DNA of 17,025 nt from Myxococcales bacterium (GTDB lineage Bacteria; Myxococcota; Polyangia; Polyangiales; Polyangiaceae). The notes under the pieces were generated by a model, which saw only the letters and a list, made by a program, of their open reading frames with translations, did no database searches and was not told where the DNA came from. Both the position numbers and the translations under genes were made by a program. Of the stretch, positions 1 through 9,600 are shown in pieces; position 1 is the stretch's first letter, and each line of letters opens with the position of its first letter. The stretch lies in assembly GCA_020430865.1 (NCBI GenBank), contig JAGQIY010000071.1, positions 1 to 17,025 of the forward strand, written 5' to 3'.

Positions 1-863
1 AGCGCGTTCATCGGGTAGAGGATGAGCGCTCGTACGGCAGGCAGCGCGAAGGAGTCGGGCCGCTCGTGTGCTTCGTCGTAGAGGGAGCCGAGCATCGGCA
101 CGCGGAAACACTCCGTCTTTCCCGATCCTGTTCCCGTGGCGACGACGATGTCCTTGCCCTCGACGAGGAACGAGGTGAACGCGCGCTCCTGGTGTCCGTA
201 CATGCTCGGGTAGAGAATCCGCCGTTCGTCCTCCGGAGCGCTGGCTCCGGTCGGGGTTTCCGCCAACCCGGAGAAGAACTCGCCGACGTGGCTCGGTAGG
301 CCGAGCTCGTCGTAGCCATGAGGCGACGAGGCGTAGCGCGTGGTCGTCTCGATGAACGGCTCCTGGGCGAGCAGATGCCCCCCGGCCTCCGTCTCGAGCA
401 GTCGGCGGCGTGCCCGAACCAGAGTCGGATCGCTCAGCGGGTAGGCGCTCTCGATGTAGCCCCGAAGGGAATCGCTGAGGCGCTGCACGAGCCGCGTCGG
501 CGTGAAGCGGTCGTCGGTGATCGGCGGACGCTCGAGCGCTGGTGGGGGTGAGCTCGGCTTGGTCACGCGCACGCGTGGTCGAGGGCGCGAGCGTTCGATG
601 GGCTTCACCGGCGCGCTGGCTCGGTCGACCCATGCGGCGAGCGCCTCGTCTACGGCCGCGTTCATGCCCTCGAGCCGGTCACCGATGGACTCGGCGGTCT
701 CACCTTCCAGGAGCGCGTCGAGGAAGGCCGCAGACGCCTCGGTGACGCCGGTGAAGTCAAGGGTGGTGTCGGACTCGATCTTGCGTCGAAGGAACTCCGC
801 GTCCCCCACATCCTGTAGGCGCAGATCGTCGTCGGTGTACTTGGCGAGCTTGAGTGTCGTCAT
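1..863 (-). CDS. DEAD/DEAH-box helicase (DUF1998/DruE/DpdJ/DrmA-like), 3'-truncated by window
   Basis: N-terminal 287 residues of a superfamily 2 helicase that continues past the left window edge. The ATG at 863 overlaps the UvrD stop as ATGA and has a strong Shine-Dalgarno GGAGGAGG at 868-875, so the start is well fixed. Visible motifs: a Q-motif-like YGHQERAF (about 222-229), Walker A ATGTGSGKTE (242-251), then ILYPMNAL (281-288). The pair 'TGTGSGKTECF ... ALILYPMNAL' is typical of the large helicases associated with DUF1998, as in Druantia DruE, DpdJ and DrmA relatives. These act on DNA in defence or modification systems. Residues about 12-85 contain TTLDFTGVTEASAAFLDALL, which resembles the STAS-like DUF4325 fold, followed by a Pro/Arg-rich linker (about 84-113). 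The later helicase motifs and any DUF1998 domain lie outside the window. Helicase identity is firm; the subfamily and the STAS-like assignment are inference. Confidence 0.88.
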   Translation of the reverse strand, partial: MTTLKLAKYTDDDLRLQDVGDAEFLRRKIESDTTLDFTGVTEASAAFLDALLEGETAESIGDRLEGMNAAVDEALAAWVDRASAPVKPIERSRPRPRVRVTKPSSPPPALERPPITDDRFTPTRLVQRLSDSLRGYIESAYPLSDPTLVRARRRLLETEAGGHLLAQEPFIETTTRYASSPHGYDELGLPSHVGEFFSGLAETPTGASAPEDERRILYPSMYGHQERAFTSFLVEGKDIVVATGTGSGKTECFRVPMLGSLYDEAHERPDSFALPAVRALILYPMNA

Positions 864-2929
864 TGCGCCTCCTCCACGTGCCAGTCGTCGGTGTTCAGCT
901 CGAGAAGCGCTTCGTGCTGGCACCCTTCGGGTACGACGAGCATCAGTCCACGCATCGCGCGAGTGAGGCCCACGTAGAGAAGCCGGCGTTCATGGCGCAT
1001 GCGCTCGTCAAAGAGATCGGGATCGTCGAAGTCCTCGGCCACCGGGTACGTCCCGTCGTGGAAGCCCGCCGCCACGACGATCGGGAACTCGAGCCCCTTC
1101 GCGCTGTAGAGGGTGATGACCTTGACGACGTCGGCGGCGAGGTCGAGCTCGCGGCCTGGGAAATACTGCGCCGGCAGCCCCGCGTCGGTGAGCGACTGCG
1201 CCAGATTCTGCCCCACCGCGCCGGCGGGAACGAGGACGGCGGCGGCGCTTGGACGCAGGTGGAGGTGGCGCGACATCTGGCGCACGAAGCGCGCGATCCA
1301 CTCCGCCTCGCTCGCCTCGTCGACGCTGCGAACGAGCACTGGAAGCGGACCCTCGTGAACGCTGCTCGACGCCTCCAGCTTCTCGTCGGCCTCGGGTCGG
1401 AGCACCGCGAAAGCCGCGCGGTCGATTTCCTTCGTCGACCGGTAGTTCCGGCGCAGGACGGCTGTGCGACCTCGGAACTGCAGCCGAGGATGAACAGCAG
1501 ACCAGCTGTAGTTGCGCGAGTAGAGGGACTGCTTCGAGTCCGCGGCGAAGAAGAGACCCTCCGCGGTTCGGGCGACCTCCGCCATGAGGCCGAGGGCCGA
1601 CGGACTGAGGTCCTGTGCTTCGTCGACGAACACGTAGTCCCAGTGGCCGGCCCAATCATCGCTGCGGACGATGCCGAGCGCCTCGTTTCGCAGGGCCGGG
1701 AAACGCTCTCCCGACTCTTCCACGAATGCCTGGTGGAGCTCCCAGAGTGTCTCTCGAAGGCGCTCCGGAAATGCGACGCCGCGGCCCGGGCGAGGAGCTG
1801 CCTTGTACTCCTCGAGTGACCCGAGGTCTCGGCCGTCGATAATCCAGTCGAACTCCTCGAGCACGTACTTGTCGGACAGCCGAGCCAGGGCCCGCTTGCG
1901 GAGTTTCGCTTCGAAGGCCGATGAGGTAGATGGCGAGAAGGACTTCCGGAGCTTCTTCAGGCGCTTCAGAGCATCGTAGTCGAACTCGATCTTGGCGATC
2001 TTGCGACGGTCCGAGACGACCTCACGCGCGATCTGGTCCACCGTCGCGACGCGGACTCGGGCCATCTGGGCTGGGGTCAGGATCTGCTCCAGCAGCTGGC
2101 GCGTCACGGTCAGGAGCGCGCGGGTGTAGGTCGTGAAGAGCACCGTCTCCTCGCCGCTCGCCCCCGACCGTTCGAGGACCTCCTTCACCCGGTAGAGCGC
2201 CACGGTGCTCTTGCCGGTGCCGGCGCCGCCTCGAACCATCGTCGGCCCCTTCATCGCCCACCGCGTGAGGCGCACCTGATCCTCGTCGAGTCGCAGGAGG
2301 AAGCCCAGCAGGTCTCCCTCCTTGTACCGGACGAGATGCTCAGTGGACGGGACGACCAGATCGGGCTGACGAGCCACCGCCTCGAGGCTCGGTGGGTAGA
2401 TGGCGTCCAACACCTGCGCGAGCACGTCGCCCCCGATCGGAGCTTCGAGAAGGTCCTCTTCCGTCTTGCAGCGGAGCAGGAAGGGGAACGCCGACGCGGG
2501 GACGCTCTGCTCCTTGAGCCAGTCCTTGGTGATCTCGAGAGGCAGCGGCTTCGCCGTCGAGGCCGGTTCGAAGTTGAAGCTCACCGGCTCGGCCGGCTCG
2601 AGCAGCTCATCGAGGTCGTCGTCATGGTCGGGCGGCAGTTGCGGAGCGTCGTCGCCCTCCGGCATCGCCCGGTACGTGTCTTCCTTACGTCGCCGGACGC
2701 CGATCAGGCTGACCCAGTCCTCTCCGAACCGGTAGAACACGCGATGGTCGCCGACTCGGAGCCGGTAGATGCCGTCGCCCCCCTGGAGTTTCTTCTTCAC
2801 CTTCCCGTCGGGGAAAGGGTCGGTGACGAGCCAGTTGATCTTCTCCCACAAGGACGCGGCGCGGTCTGCCGGGAACGCCAGCAGCTCGCGCATGCATGTG
2901 GGCTTGATGGTGATCTGTCGTTTGCTCAT
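860..2929 (-). CDS. UvrD/PcrA-like SF1 helicase with N-terminal RelE/ParE toxin-like domain
   Basis: 689-aa two-part protein. Residues 1-90 look like a RelE/ParE-superfamily fold: FPDGKVKKKLQGG, then IYRLRVGDHRVFYRF, then LIGVRRRKEDTYR. The Arg/Lys/Tyr pattern matches RNase-type family members (R56, R58, R63, R79-K82, Y86). An acidic linker (about 91-130) and about 100 residues of unknown fold follow. The SF1 helicase core has Walker A GGAGTGKST (234-242), motif II FVDEAQD (434-440), motif III/IV-like AADSKQSLY and NYRSTKEI (495-502), motif V ITLYSAKGLEFP (605-616), and motif VI LLYVGLTRA (650-658). It should be an ATP-driven 3'-5' DNA translocase. The ATG at 2929 overlaps the upstream stop as ATGA and has Shine-Dalgarno AGAGGAGG at 2937-2944. 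No antitoxin gene is adjacent, so the toxin fold may be held inactive within the protein or may serve only as a binding module. The helicase is certain; the toxin activity is not shown. Confidence 0.93.
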   Translation of the reverse strand: MSKRQITIKPTCMRELLAFPADRAASLWEKINWLVTDPFPDGKVKKKLQGGDGIYRLRVGDHRVFYRFGEDWVSLIGVRRRKEDTYRAMPEGDDAPQLPPDHDDDLDELLEPAEPVSFNFEPASTAKPLPLEITKDWLKEQSVPASAFPFLLRCKTEEDLLEAPIGGDVLAQVLDAIYPPSLEAVARQPDLVVPSTEHLVRYKEGDLLGFLLRLDEDQVRLTRWAMKGPTMVRGGAGTGKSTVALYRVKEVLERSGASGEETVLFTTYTRALLTVTRQLLEQILTPAQMARVRVATVDQIAREVVSDRRKIAKIEFDYDALKRLKKLRKSFSPSTSSAFEAKLRKRALARLSDKYVLEEFDWIIDGRDLGSLEEYKAAPRPGRGVAFPERLRETLWELHQAFVEESGERFPALRNEALGIVRSDDWAGHWDYVFVDEAQDLSPSALGLMAEVARTAEGLFFAADSKQSLYSRNYSWSAVHPRLQFRGRTAVLRRNYRSTKEIDRAAFAVLRPEADEKLEASSSVHEGPLPVLVRSVDEASEAEWIARFVRQMSRHLHLRPSAAAVLVPAGAVGQNLAQSLTDAGLPAQYFPGRELDLAADVVKVITLYSAKGLEFPIVVAAGFHDGTYPVAEDFDDPDLFDERMRHERRLLYVGLTRAMRGLMLVVPEGCQHEALLELNTDDWHVEEAQ

Positions 2930-3942
2930 GCCGGCGCCTCCTCTTTGATGTCGAGCCCAAGGCGGCGGCTGAGCGTGTCGAACACATCGTCAACGCGAGA
3001 GAGGGGGATCGACCATTGTTGTTGGTTCTCGATTCGTGATGGGGAGGCGAGAGACGACAGGTACCGATATTCGGCGCGCGGTAGCCACTCGCGGAGTCGA
3101 AGATGGGCGAAGGCGTCGTCGCGAACGACGGACGCCGAGACGGATTGGCCGGCCTCTCGCGCCACGGCGAAGAGCGTACGGTTTGCGTCGTCGGCGAAGA
3201 GCGTCACGAACGCGTCGGTCGAAGGCGTGCCGCCCGCAGTCCCCCACGCCCAGATCCAGCGACCGTAGGACGTTCGAGCGCGCCACAGTCGAGTGGGCTC
3301 ATTCGAATTCCGGCGCCATCGAGGTCCGTCGGCCGTCAGGGTGAGGCTCTGCCAGTCGAGCGCCCCGTCGCGCTCGAGGCTGCCCGCCGCTTCGGGACGC
3401 CACTCCAACCGCTGGTCCAGGTTGTCGAGCCAGGCGCCGTCGGCGACAGGCGTCAGGTCGAGGCCGGCCCATGCTTGGGGCGACACGACCACGCCTCCCA
3501 GTGCTTGGAGGGCGGCCGCAACCTCCGGCTCCGTGTTGGGATCGAAGCGATGGAGCCGTCGCAGACCATCAACGTGGAGCTCGCCCGGTAGACTGGCGCG
3601 CAATCGACGGCTGGGAAGGCTGCACACCATCCGGTGCACACCCGCCTGGAGCTCGATCGCTCGGACAGGGCTGACGTTGAGCACGCCACCGCTCGACGCG
3701 GTGAGGTCGCCCTCGTACTCCAGGCCATCGCAGAGTTCCCGCAGACGCGCGCGACTCTGGTCCGCATCGTCATCTCCGAGTGCCTGCTCCAATCGACGCA
3801 GAGCCGTCCAACGAGGACAGCTTCCACGTGCAGTCACCTCGGCACGAATGAGGTCCGAGAGGGTCTCGTCCTGGCCGAAGTCGCCCCACCGCGCGGCGGA
3901 GCGAGCAGCAACCTGTTCTTGTGGAACGACCGTCGGCTTCAT
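2926..3942 (-). CDS. Unrecognised 338-aa operon protein
   Basis: No family recognised. The first 90 residues are charged and probably helical, with LSDLIRAEVTAR (28-39) and a second helix-rich stretch (45-75) before a short hydrophobic LNVSPV segment, which could be a winged-helix-like module. The middle and C-terminal parts look mixed alpha/beta, with a tryptophan-rich stretch TRLWRARTSYGRWIWAWG (217-234). There is no signal peptide, membrane segment, cysteine cluster or nucleotide-binding motif, so it is probably a soluble cytoplasmic partner of its neighbours. The ATG at 3942 shares one base with the preceding stop (TGATG) and is 7 bases after GGAGG. A GTG at 3945 in the same frame would give 339 aa but lies only 4 bases from that site, so ATG is preferred. 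The 3' end overlaps the UvrD start by four bases and carries its ribosome site, which implies coupled translation and perhaps fixed stoichiometry. Confidence 0.85.
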   Translation of the reverse strand: MKPTVVPQEQVAARSAARWGDFGQDETLSDLIRAEVTARGSCPRWTALRRLEQALGDDDADQSRARLRELCDGLEYEGDLTASSGGVLNVSPVRAIELQAGVHRMVCSLPSRRLRASLPGELHVDGLRRLHRFDPNTEPEVAAALQALGGVVVSPQAWAGLDLTPVADGAWLDNLDQRLEWRPEAAGSLERDGALDWQSLTLTADGPRWRRNSNEPTRLWRARTSYGRWIWAWGTAGGTPSTDAFVTLFADDANRTLFAVAREAGQSVSASVVRDDAFAHLRLREWLPRAEYRYLSSLASPSRIENQQQWSIPLSRVDDVFDTLSRRLGLDIKEEAPA

Positions 3943-6680
3943 CACACGCCCTCCGCCACGTCACGAAGGAACGCGATGAGCAGCTCGTCCTGCGCGAGGA
4001 CCTCGTCCAGCTCCCACACTTTCAACGGCAGTCGGCTGCGCCTGCGATGCTCTGCCCAGGACAGTCCGGTGCTGATGAGCGCGTTGTCGACACCGAATCG
4101 CAGGCACACGCCGTCAATCCAGTCGAGCAGCTCTTCGCCCAGCTCGGCCTGCAGCTCTTCGAGCATCACGAGGACTCGCTTGCAGCGGCGCCCGATCCCA
4201 TCTGCGCGCCTCTCTGTGACCAGGAGCCGGGCAGCTGCGGCGTGCACTGGCGGCTCTTCCGGAAGTTCCGCGACCGTCTCTACCTCGTAGCCGAGGCATT
4301 GCCCGACGGGCTCGAACCACATCGGTAGCAACTGCGTGAAGGCCCCAGCACGGCGCCGAACGAAGTCGCCCTTGGTCCTAGCCAATTCGCCAAGAACCGA
4401 GCCCACGCCTTGTACCGTTGCGTGCCGCTCGTGTTCCAGCACAAGCGAGCCGAGCTCTCCACAGTCCAGCACCAGGTCGCCCAAGAGACGCCGCTCCCGG
4501 CGTTCTCGCGTGAGACTGAAGAGACGCGGGACGTCCAACTGCCCCGTTGCGTCCAGTTCGAGGGTCGCGAGGTAGTCGTCGGTGACTTCACGCCAGAGCA
4601 CGCGAACGGCCCATCCGGGCGGCCCTTCAACGGCCACCTCGTCTTGCGCCAGGAGCGCGAGGTCCCCGCGCCAAGCACGCGTCACGGTGTTTGGCGCACC
4701 CGCAGTCGATTCGCCCGCGACGTTGGTCCCCAACGATGCATCCGGCGGAGCTGCCAGGTCCGCCGCGACCTCGAACGGCAGATGCGCCGGTTGAACCCGG
4801 GTTCGCTGATGCAGAAGCGTGCAGAAATACTGCCCAGTGGACAGGCCCGACAGCTCGACGGTGGCCGTCGAACCCGCAGGCAGCGACACGCGGCGCGGGC
4901 CGCCCGGACCGTGTACGAAGAGCTGGGCCTCGTCGTCGACCTCGGCCTCGTACCCGTCAACGGAGACGAGCACCGACGTCGAACCGTTCTCTCCGGCCGC
5001 GAAGGTGGCGAAGCCCTCACCCCTGAGGGTGGAGCGCCACTCGTCGGGCCAGCTTGCCAACGCGAACGAGAGTGAGGGGGTGAGGTCTCCGAGGCGGAAG
5101 CCGAGCTTCTCGAGGTCGTCCACCAGCTCGGGGCGTGGCTCGGAGGGCAGCGCGAGCTCGGCGAGGTGCCACCCATCTGAGAGTTCGCTTGTCGGCATCG
5201 AGCAGTCGACGCTCTCCCACACCTCAGAAGGAACAAGCAGTCGATACGCCTGACCAGGAGAGAGATGGTCCCCAGAGAGCAGCTTGCCGACGCCGTCTGC
5301 GCCCACGCGAAACGCACTGACTCGATCGGTCGGCACGCCGGGGACGTCGAGGGCGGACAGGTCGACGTCTGGATCGTCCTCGAAGCCCTCCGCGCCCCAG
5401 GTCCACGCGCCATCCGACGCCAGCACAGCGACGCGCACAGGCCGCAGCCTCGCGTTGGATGCCAGCGTCTGCTTCGTTTCGCCTGTCGCCGCGCGTGCTA
5501 CGAGGACCTTCACGAACTTCCAGAGTCCAATCAGCGGCCCGATCTCGAGGTGCAGCCCGCCCGAACCGGCATCGAGGCAGACGACCTGGCTGTTCCACAC
5601 GCTGGTATCCGGCTGCTCTTCCTCGTTCTCCGTCGCGGCTGGTTGGGCCTCAAAGAAGCGCGACGCCCGTTCCGACAGGCGCTCGTGGACTCGCTCGAGC
5701 GCATCTTCGTTGTCCAGGTCGCGCCGGCCTTTGCGCCGCAGCGGCTTCGGTCGCCGGGCGTACTCGTCTGGGGAAAGGGGCTGGATGACCTTGGCAACGA
5801 CCGTCAGTGCTTCTTCGTCTTCGACCTGAAGCTCGATGTCGGGGTAGCGCTCCTTGTCGGGGTTGAGCGAGACTAGGTTGATCTGGTGGTGGCGTCCTTC
5901 CGCGTCACGCTGGTCCGCCACGTACTTCTTGACCGCGTAGCTCCCGGTCTCTGGATCGCGGAACGAGCCTCGCACGAGCACGCTCAGCAGCTGCTTAGTA
6001 CCCGAAGGCCAGAGCTCGAAGATGGCATAGCCGCCGTCGACGAGGCCGCTGCGCCCGTCGTCCATGCTGTGCCCCTCGATCTGCGCGACGAACATCCGCG
6101 AGTTCAAGCGGCGTCGGCTCGAGACGCGGATCCAGCCGAGCGTCTCGATCATCTGCTCCTGAGCATCCGGACCCCACTCACCGGCAGGTTCGGATGCTGC
6201 CGCTGCCTTGAGGCTGTGGACCGGGAGGTGCGTCGTGTACCTCTCCAAGTCACCGACCTCGTCCTCGATCACCGGCTGCCTGGAAAGCTCGGACGCCGCG
6301 AGCCGCACTTCATCGCCCTGCAGGACGAAGCGCGGGTCCCCAGGACAGAACACGCACCGCCGGCCGAACAGCCCTCCGACCACATCGAGGCTCTTGTTGA
6401 GGTTGGCGCTTCCCCTGCGCTGTGCGTGCAGCTCTCGATGGAGCGCGTCATTACCGAGCAGGTCCTCGGCGCGCATCCACCGGCCCCAGGGAGTCTGACG
6501 GAAGCGAAGGTCCTCACGCAGCCGAGCGTCCTGGCCAAGTTCCCAGTGGGACGATCGGAGCAAGTCGCCCTCACGCAAGGTGACAATGGAACTCGCGAGG
6601 CGCCCAAGGACGGCATCAAATGACGCCCTGGGGGGCTTTCTCAGACCCCACGTGACCTTGTCAAATGCAGTCGCCGCCAC
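3942..6680 (-). CDS. 912-aa protein with LexA/S24 peptidase-like domain
   Basis: Large protein with a recognisable S24 (LexA/UmuD/phage repressor) peptidase-like domain at about residues 150-300. It runs from HLPVHSLKAAAA (151-162) and an Ala166-Gly167 dipeptide, through FVAQIEGHSMDDG (197-209, Ser205 in the nucleophile position), to SYAVKKYVA (247-255, Lys251 as general base), then INLVSLNPD and VVAKVI. The order and spacing match the Ser/Lys dyad fold: Gly167 to Ser205 is 38 residues, against 34 in E. coli LexA. The N-terminal 150 residues are unknown and include RFRQTPWGRWM and CVFCPGDPRF. Residues 300-350 are very charged. Residues 550-640 look beta-rich, perhaps Ig-like, and the C-terminus is helical. 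No HTH is evident, so this is not an ordinary repressor. The GTG start is chosen because AGGGG (6686-6690) sits 5 bases upstream and it begins 8 bases after the methylase stop. A TTG at 6746 would overlap the methylase by 58 bases. The role is unknown; damage or phage sensing by self-cleavage is conceivable. Confidence 0.85.
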   Translation of the reverse strand: MAATAFDKVTWGLRKPPRASFDAVLGRLASSIVTLREGDLLRSSHWELGQDARLREDLRFRQTPWGRWMRAEDLLGNDALHRELHAQRRGSANLNKSLDVVGGLFGRRCVFCPGDPRFVLQGDEVRLAASELSRQPVIEDEVGDLERYTTHLPVHSLKAAAASEPAGEWGPDAQEQMIETLGWIRVSSRRRLNSRMFVAQIEGHSMDDGRSGLVDGGYAIFELWPSGTKQLLSVLVRGSFRDPETGSYAVKKYVADQRDAEGRHHQINLVSLNPDKERYPDIELQVEDEEALTVVAKVIQPLSPDEYARRPKPLRRKGRRDLDNEDALERVHERLSERASRFFEAQPAATENEEEQPDTSVWNSQVVCLDAGSGGLHLEIGPLIGLWKFVKVLVARAATGETKQTLASNARLRPVRVAVLASDGAWTWGAEGFEDDPDVDLSALDVPGVPTDRVSAFRVGADGVGKLLSGDHLSPGQAYRLLVPSEVWESVDCSMPTSELSDGWHLAELALPSEPRPELVDDLEKLGFRLGDLTPSLSFALASWPDEWRSTLRGEGFATFAAGENGSTSVLVSVDGYEAEVDDEAQLFVHGPGGPRRVSLPAGSTATVELSGLSTGQYFCTLLHQRTRVQPAHLPFEVAADLAAPPDASLGTNVAGESTAGAPNTVTRAWRGDLALLAQDEVAVEGPPGWAVRVLWREVTDDYLATLELDATGQLDVPRLFSLTRERRERRLLGDLVLDCGELGSLVLEHERHATVQGVGSVLGELARTKGDFVRRRAGAFTQLLPMWFEPVGQCLGYEVETVAELPEEPPVHAAAARLLVTERRADGIGRRCKRVLVMLEELQAELGEELLDWIDGVCLRFGVDNALISTGLSWAEHRRRSRLPLKVWELDEVLAQDELLIAFLRDVAEGV

Positions 6681-6685
6681 TGAAA

Positions 6686-6690
6686 CCCCT
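6686..6690 (-). promoter_or_regulatory. Ribosome binding site that decides the GTG start of the S24 protein
   Basis: AGGGG on the coding strand, five bases before the GTG at 6680 and overlapping the methylase TAG stop. It favours the GTG over the upstream in-frame TTG at 6746. Confidence 0.6.
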
Positions 6691-9600
6691 AGCTTCCCGA
6701 GCCATCGCCGAGGAAGAAGGCCCCCGGCCAGCCACCTGCTGCACAAATCGCGCTCTCAATCTCCGTTGTCACCTCGCGCGTGCGTTTAAGCGCCCGAATG
6801 ATCTCAATGAGTCGCTTTACGTCTGCAGCCTCAAGAGGAATGGCTGGCTGAGGGGACCTGCCGCCAGTCGCCTTCCGACCCTTCAACCACTTCTGCAGCA
6901 CTGGATATCCGCCGATACGGAGTGCCCACAACTCCTCGCTGACCCCTCGAAAACCAGACGTTCTATCCTTATCGAGCCAAACCGAGTTGTCATGCCAGTG
7001 GGGGCGGACCACCGTTGTCGGCAGCGATCCCACGTAGCACACGGATTCGTCGTCAACAGGCGCGTCGAGCAGATGGCATTCCACCAGGGAGCGACCGAGC
7101 TCAATCAGCCTCTCAAACAACTCCCGACCCGCAGGAACCGGGATCCTGGGAAATCCTGAGCGGAGGTATTCGCCGTAGCGATCCCTGTAACCATCGCTAT
7201 ACAGAACCGCGTAGCAGTACTCGAGAATGTTCTCGGGAGTGTATCCTTCGGGCACTCCATGATTGCCGGCCCGGACGTCGATTCCGGCGCAGAACATCCG
7301 CAGGTGTTTCTGGTCTAGGTTTGGCGCGGCCCTGTCGACGAGCGCGAGCTCGCCCTGGGCTCCCCCGTCATCAGCTAGATACAGCGGGAATACGGTGCAA
7401 CTCCTTGTCGACTCTCCGGTCTTCATTTCCACAAGATGACGCGTCACGAATGCTGCGTCATTCGCGCCGGCGGCCTGAAGGCGAGCGGACACCAAGGCGA
7501 TGTTCGGATGAAGAAGGTGCCTGAGGGTTGGGTACTTCGCGTCTCCCTTCTCAATAATCTCTGGGTTGTAGTAGATCCAACGGTCGTCAAATGGCCGGTA
7601 GGTCACCCGCCTGACGAACTGCTCAATATCCGCCGCGGCCACGGTCTTCCTGGCGTCTTCGAAAGACCAATGCTTGGTATCCTTGATACCGTACTTGCGC
7701 CGGACCATCTCTAGGTCAGAATTTGTGGCGATATCCGTGAACCTGGCGATCACCTCGTTTCGGCTGAAGCCGATAAGGACCGCGTCACGGTGAGTTTTCA
7801 CGCCACACGAGTGAACTGGAAACAGCTCATTGAGTGACGGAAACCGCTGGTACTCGTCGAGATGGGTCTTGTCGAACGGAATGAAGAAGTACTTCGGTTC
7901 GATCGGTTCAAGTTTCGCGCGCGCCAGTGCGCTCACCGTGCCAGACAGTAGAGCGTCGTATTTTTCGCCTCGGGTGCCCCATACGTCCCGGTGCGCCACC
8001 TCGGATAGCGATGTCGATGTGCCCTGGGAAGCGCTTGCGCATACCGTGATGCTCACGCCCTGCTGAATGTCGAACACATTCTCATTGGACATTCCGCTTG
8101 GGGGCTTCTCGCCAACGTTTGAATCTCCATGAAGGTCGACAATGAACAGCTTGTCGAACTGCGTCAGGAGCTCCTGGCGCACTCCGCGGTGGATGACTCC
8201 CTTCAGGAAACCGTGATTGGTGACCATCCCCCAGAGTCCGCAACCGGATTGGCCCAGGAAGTACTGGCTGACCCGAATGAATTTGAGATAGTCGTCTGAC
8301 AGTGCGACGAGTCCCTGCTCCCCTCGAACATGCTTCTTGTAGTCGTTCATCAAAGCATCGATGAACGGGTTCGAGTTCGCACTCGTGACCGAGTACGGCG
8401 GGTTGCCCATCACGACGGTAAATCTGCCTTGTTCCTTCACGCGGTTGACTGCCTCAGCCTCCGCCGCGAGCGCCGGAAGCGAAAGCGAGAGCTGCTCGTT
8501 GCCTCCATGCGGTCGTTCAAGAGCGTTGGTGAGGTAGATTCGCGCCCGCCGCTCCTCCTCGAAGCGATAGCCCGTCTCGTGGAGCTTCAGGCCAATCTTG
8601 AGATGCGCTATCGCATACGGAGCCATCAGAAGTTCGAAGGCGTGCAGGCGGTCGAGCAATCCGCAGCCTGCCCAGTCACCACGGCCAGCGACGTAGTCGT
8701 TCCAAAGGCGGAGCCTTGCCTGCTCTGTTTGCGACGCCCATTCGCGTGTCATCGTTCGATGGATGACGTCAATGGCCTCTACCAGGAAGGTGCCTGTGCC
8801 GGTAGCTGGATCGAGGATCGAAACGAATGGTGAATTCGGGTCGGCGCCATCTGGAATTGAAATCTCGTGGTTCGCGGCGACCTCCTTCCAGGTACTCCAG
8901 TCAGCGAGACCGAGCCGAAGGCGAAACTCGCTCCTAAGAAGGTCATCGATACTACGAACGATGTTCGAAACGATGGGCCGAGGCGTGTAGTACACGCCTC
9001 TCTGAACTCGCTGTGCGCTGTCGTACGCAGCCAGAAAGTCCTCGAAGAAGTGAATCACGGGGTCTTTCCCCGCATGCTCGTCCTCCGAGTTGAAATCGAA
9101 CACGTGGCTGACGTCTACGCGCTCGAGTAGACTGGCAATGTCGTCAATCATCCACAGGTAGAGGCCCCCATCTGATTGACGGCGAATTCTGTCGATCCCG
9201 GCGAAAAAACCCTTCAAGAACGGGTTGGTTGCCGGAATCGATGTCAAAGCGTCCGATACCGTGAACGGGCCGTGTTTGTTCGTGTCTGCAGTGCGCTGTG
9301 CCCAGCGAGCCGTGAGGAGACCGTTGGTCACTGTTTGGGCGAACGCATCAGAAAACGCTCCCTCGTCCAGATCGTGCACAAGTCCGGACTGGAAGGCCTC
9401 GTACAGCGATCTCAGAGGCCCGTTTTCGCGCTCTAGGCGCAGTTGTCGAAGCGACAACGCACGCAAGTACTTGGCCCGCTTGGCGAGGCGTTCCGCTAGG
9501 TCCTTCGGGTTGCGGATCGACGCTTGGCTCACCAGGAAGAAGCGCGAAAGCAGGCTGAGTACCTTGCCCACTCCCTCGAACTGAGTGTTCTCACGAGTGA

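Noticed and set aside
854..1819. Plus-strand open frames such as 854-1819, 10783-11772 and 15925-16770
   Set aside because: They are antisense to well-supported genes, show no motif, and have compositions expected of GC-rich shadow frames.
6681..6746. TTG start at 6746 for the 912-aa protein
   Set aside because: It would overlap the methylase by 58 bases without a clear ribosome site; the GTG at 6680 has AGGGG at proper distance.
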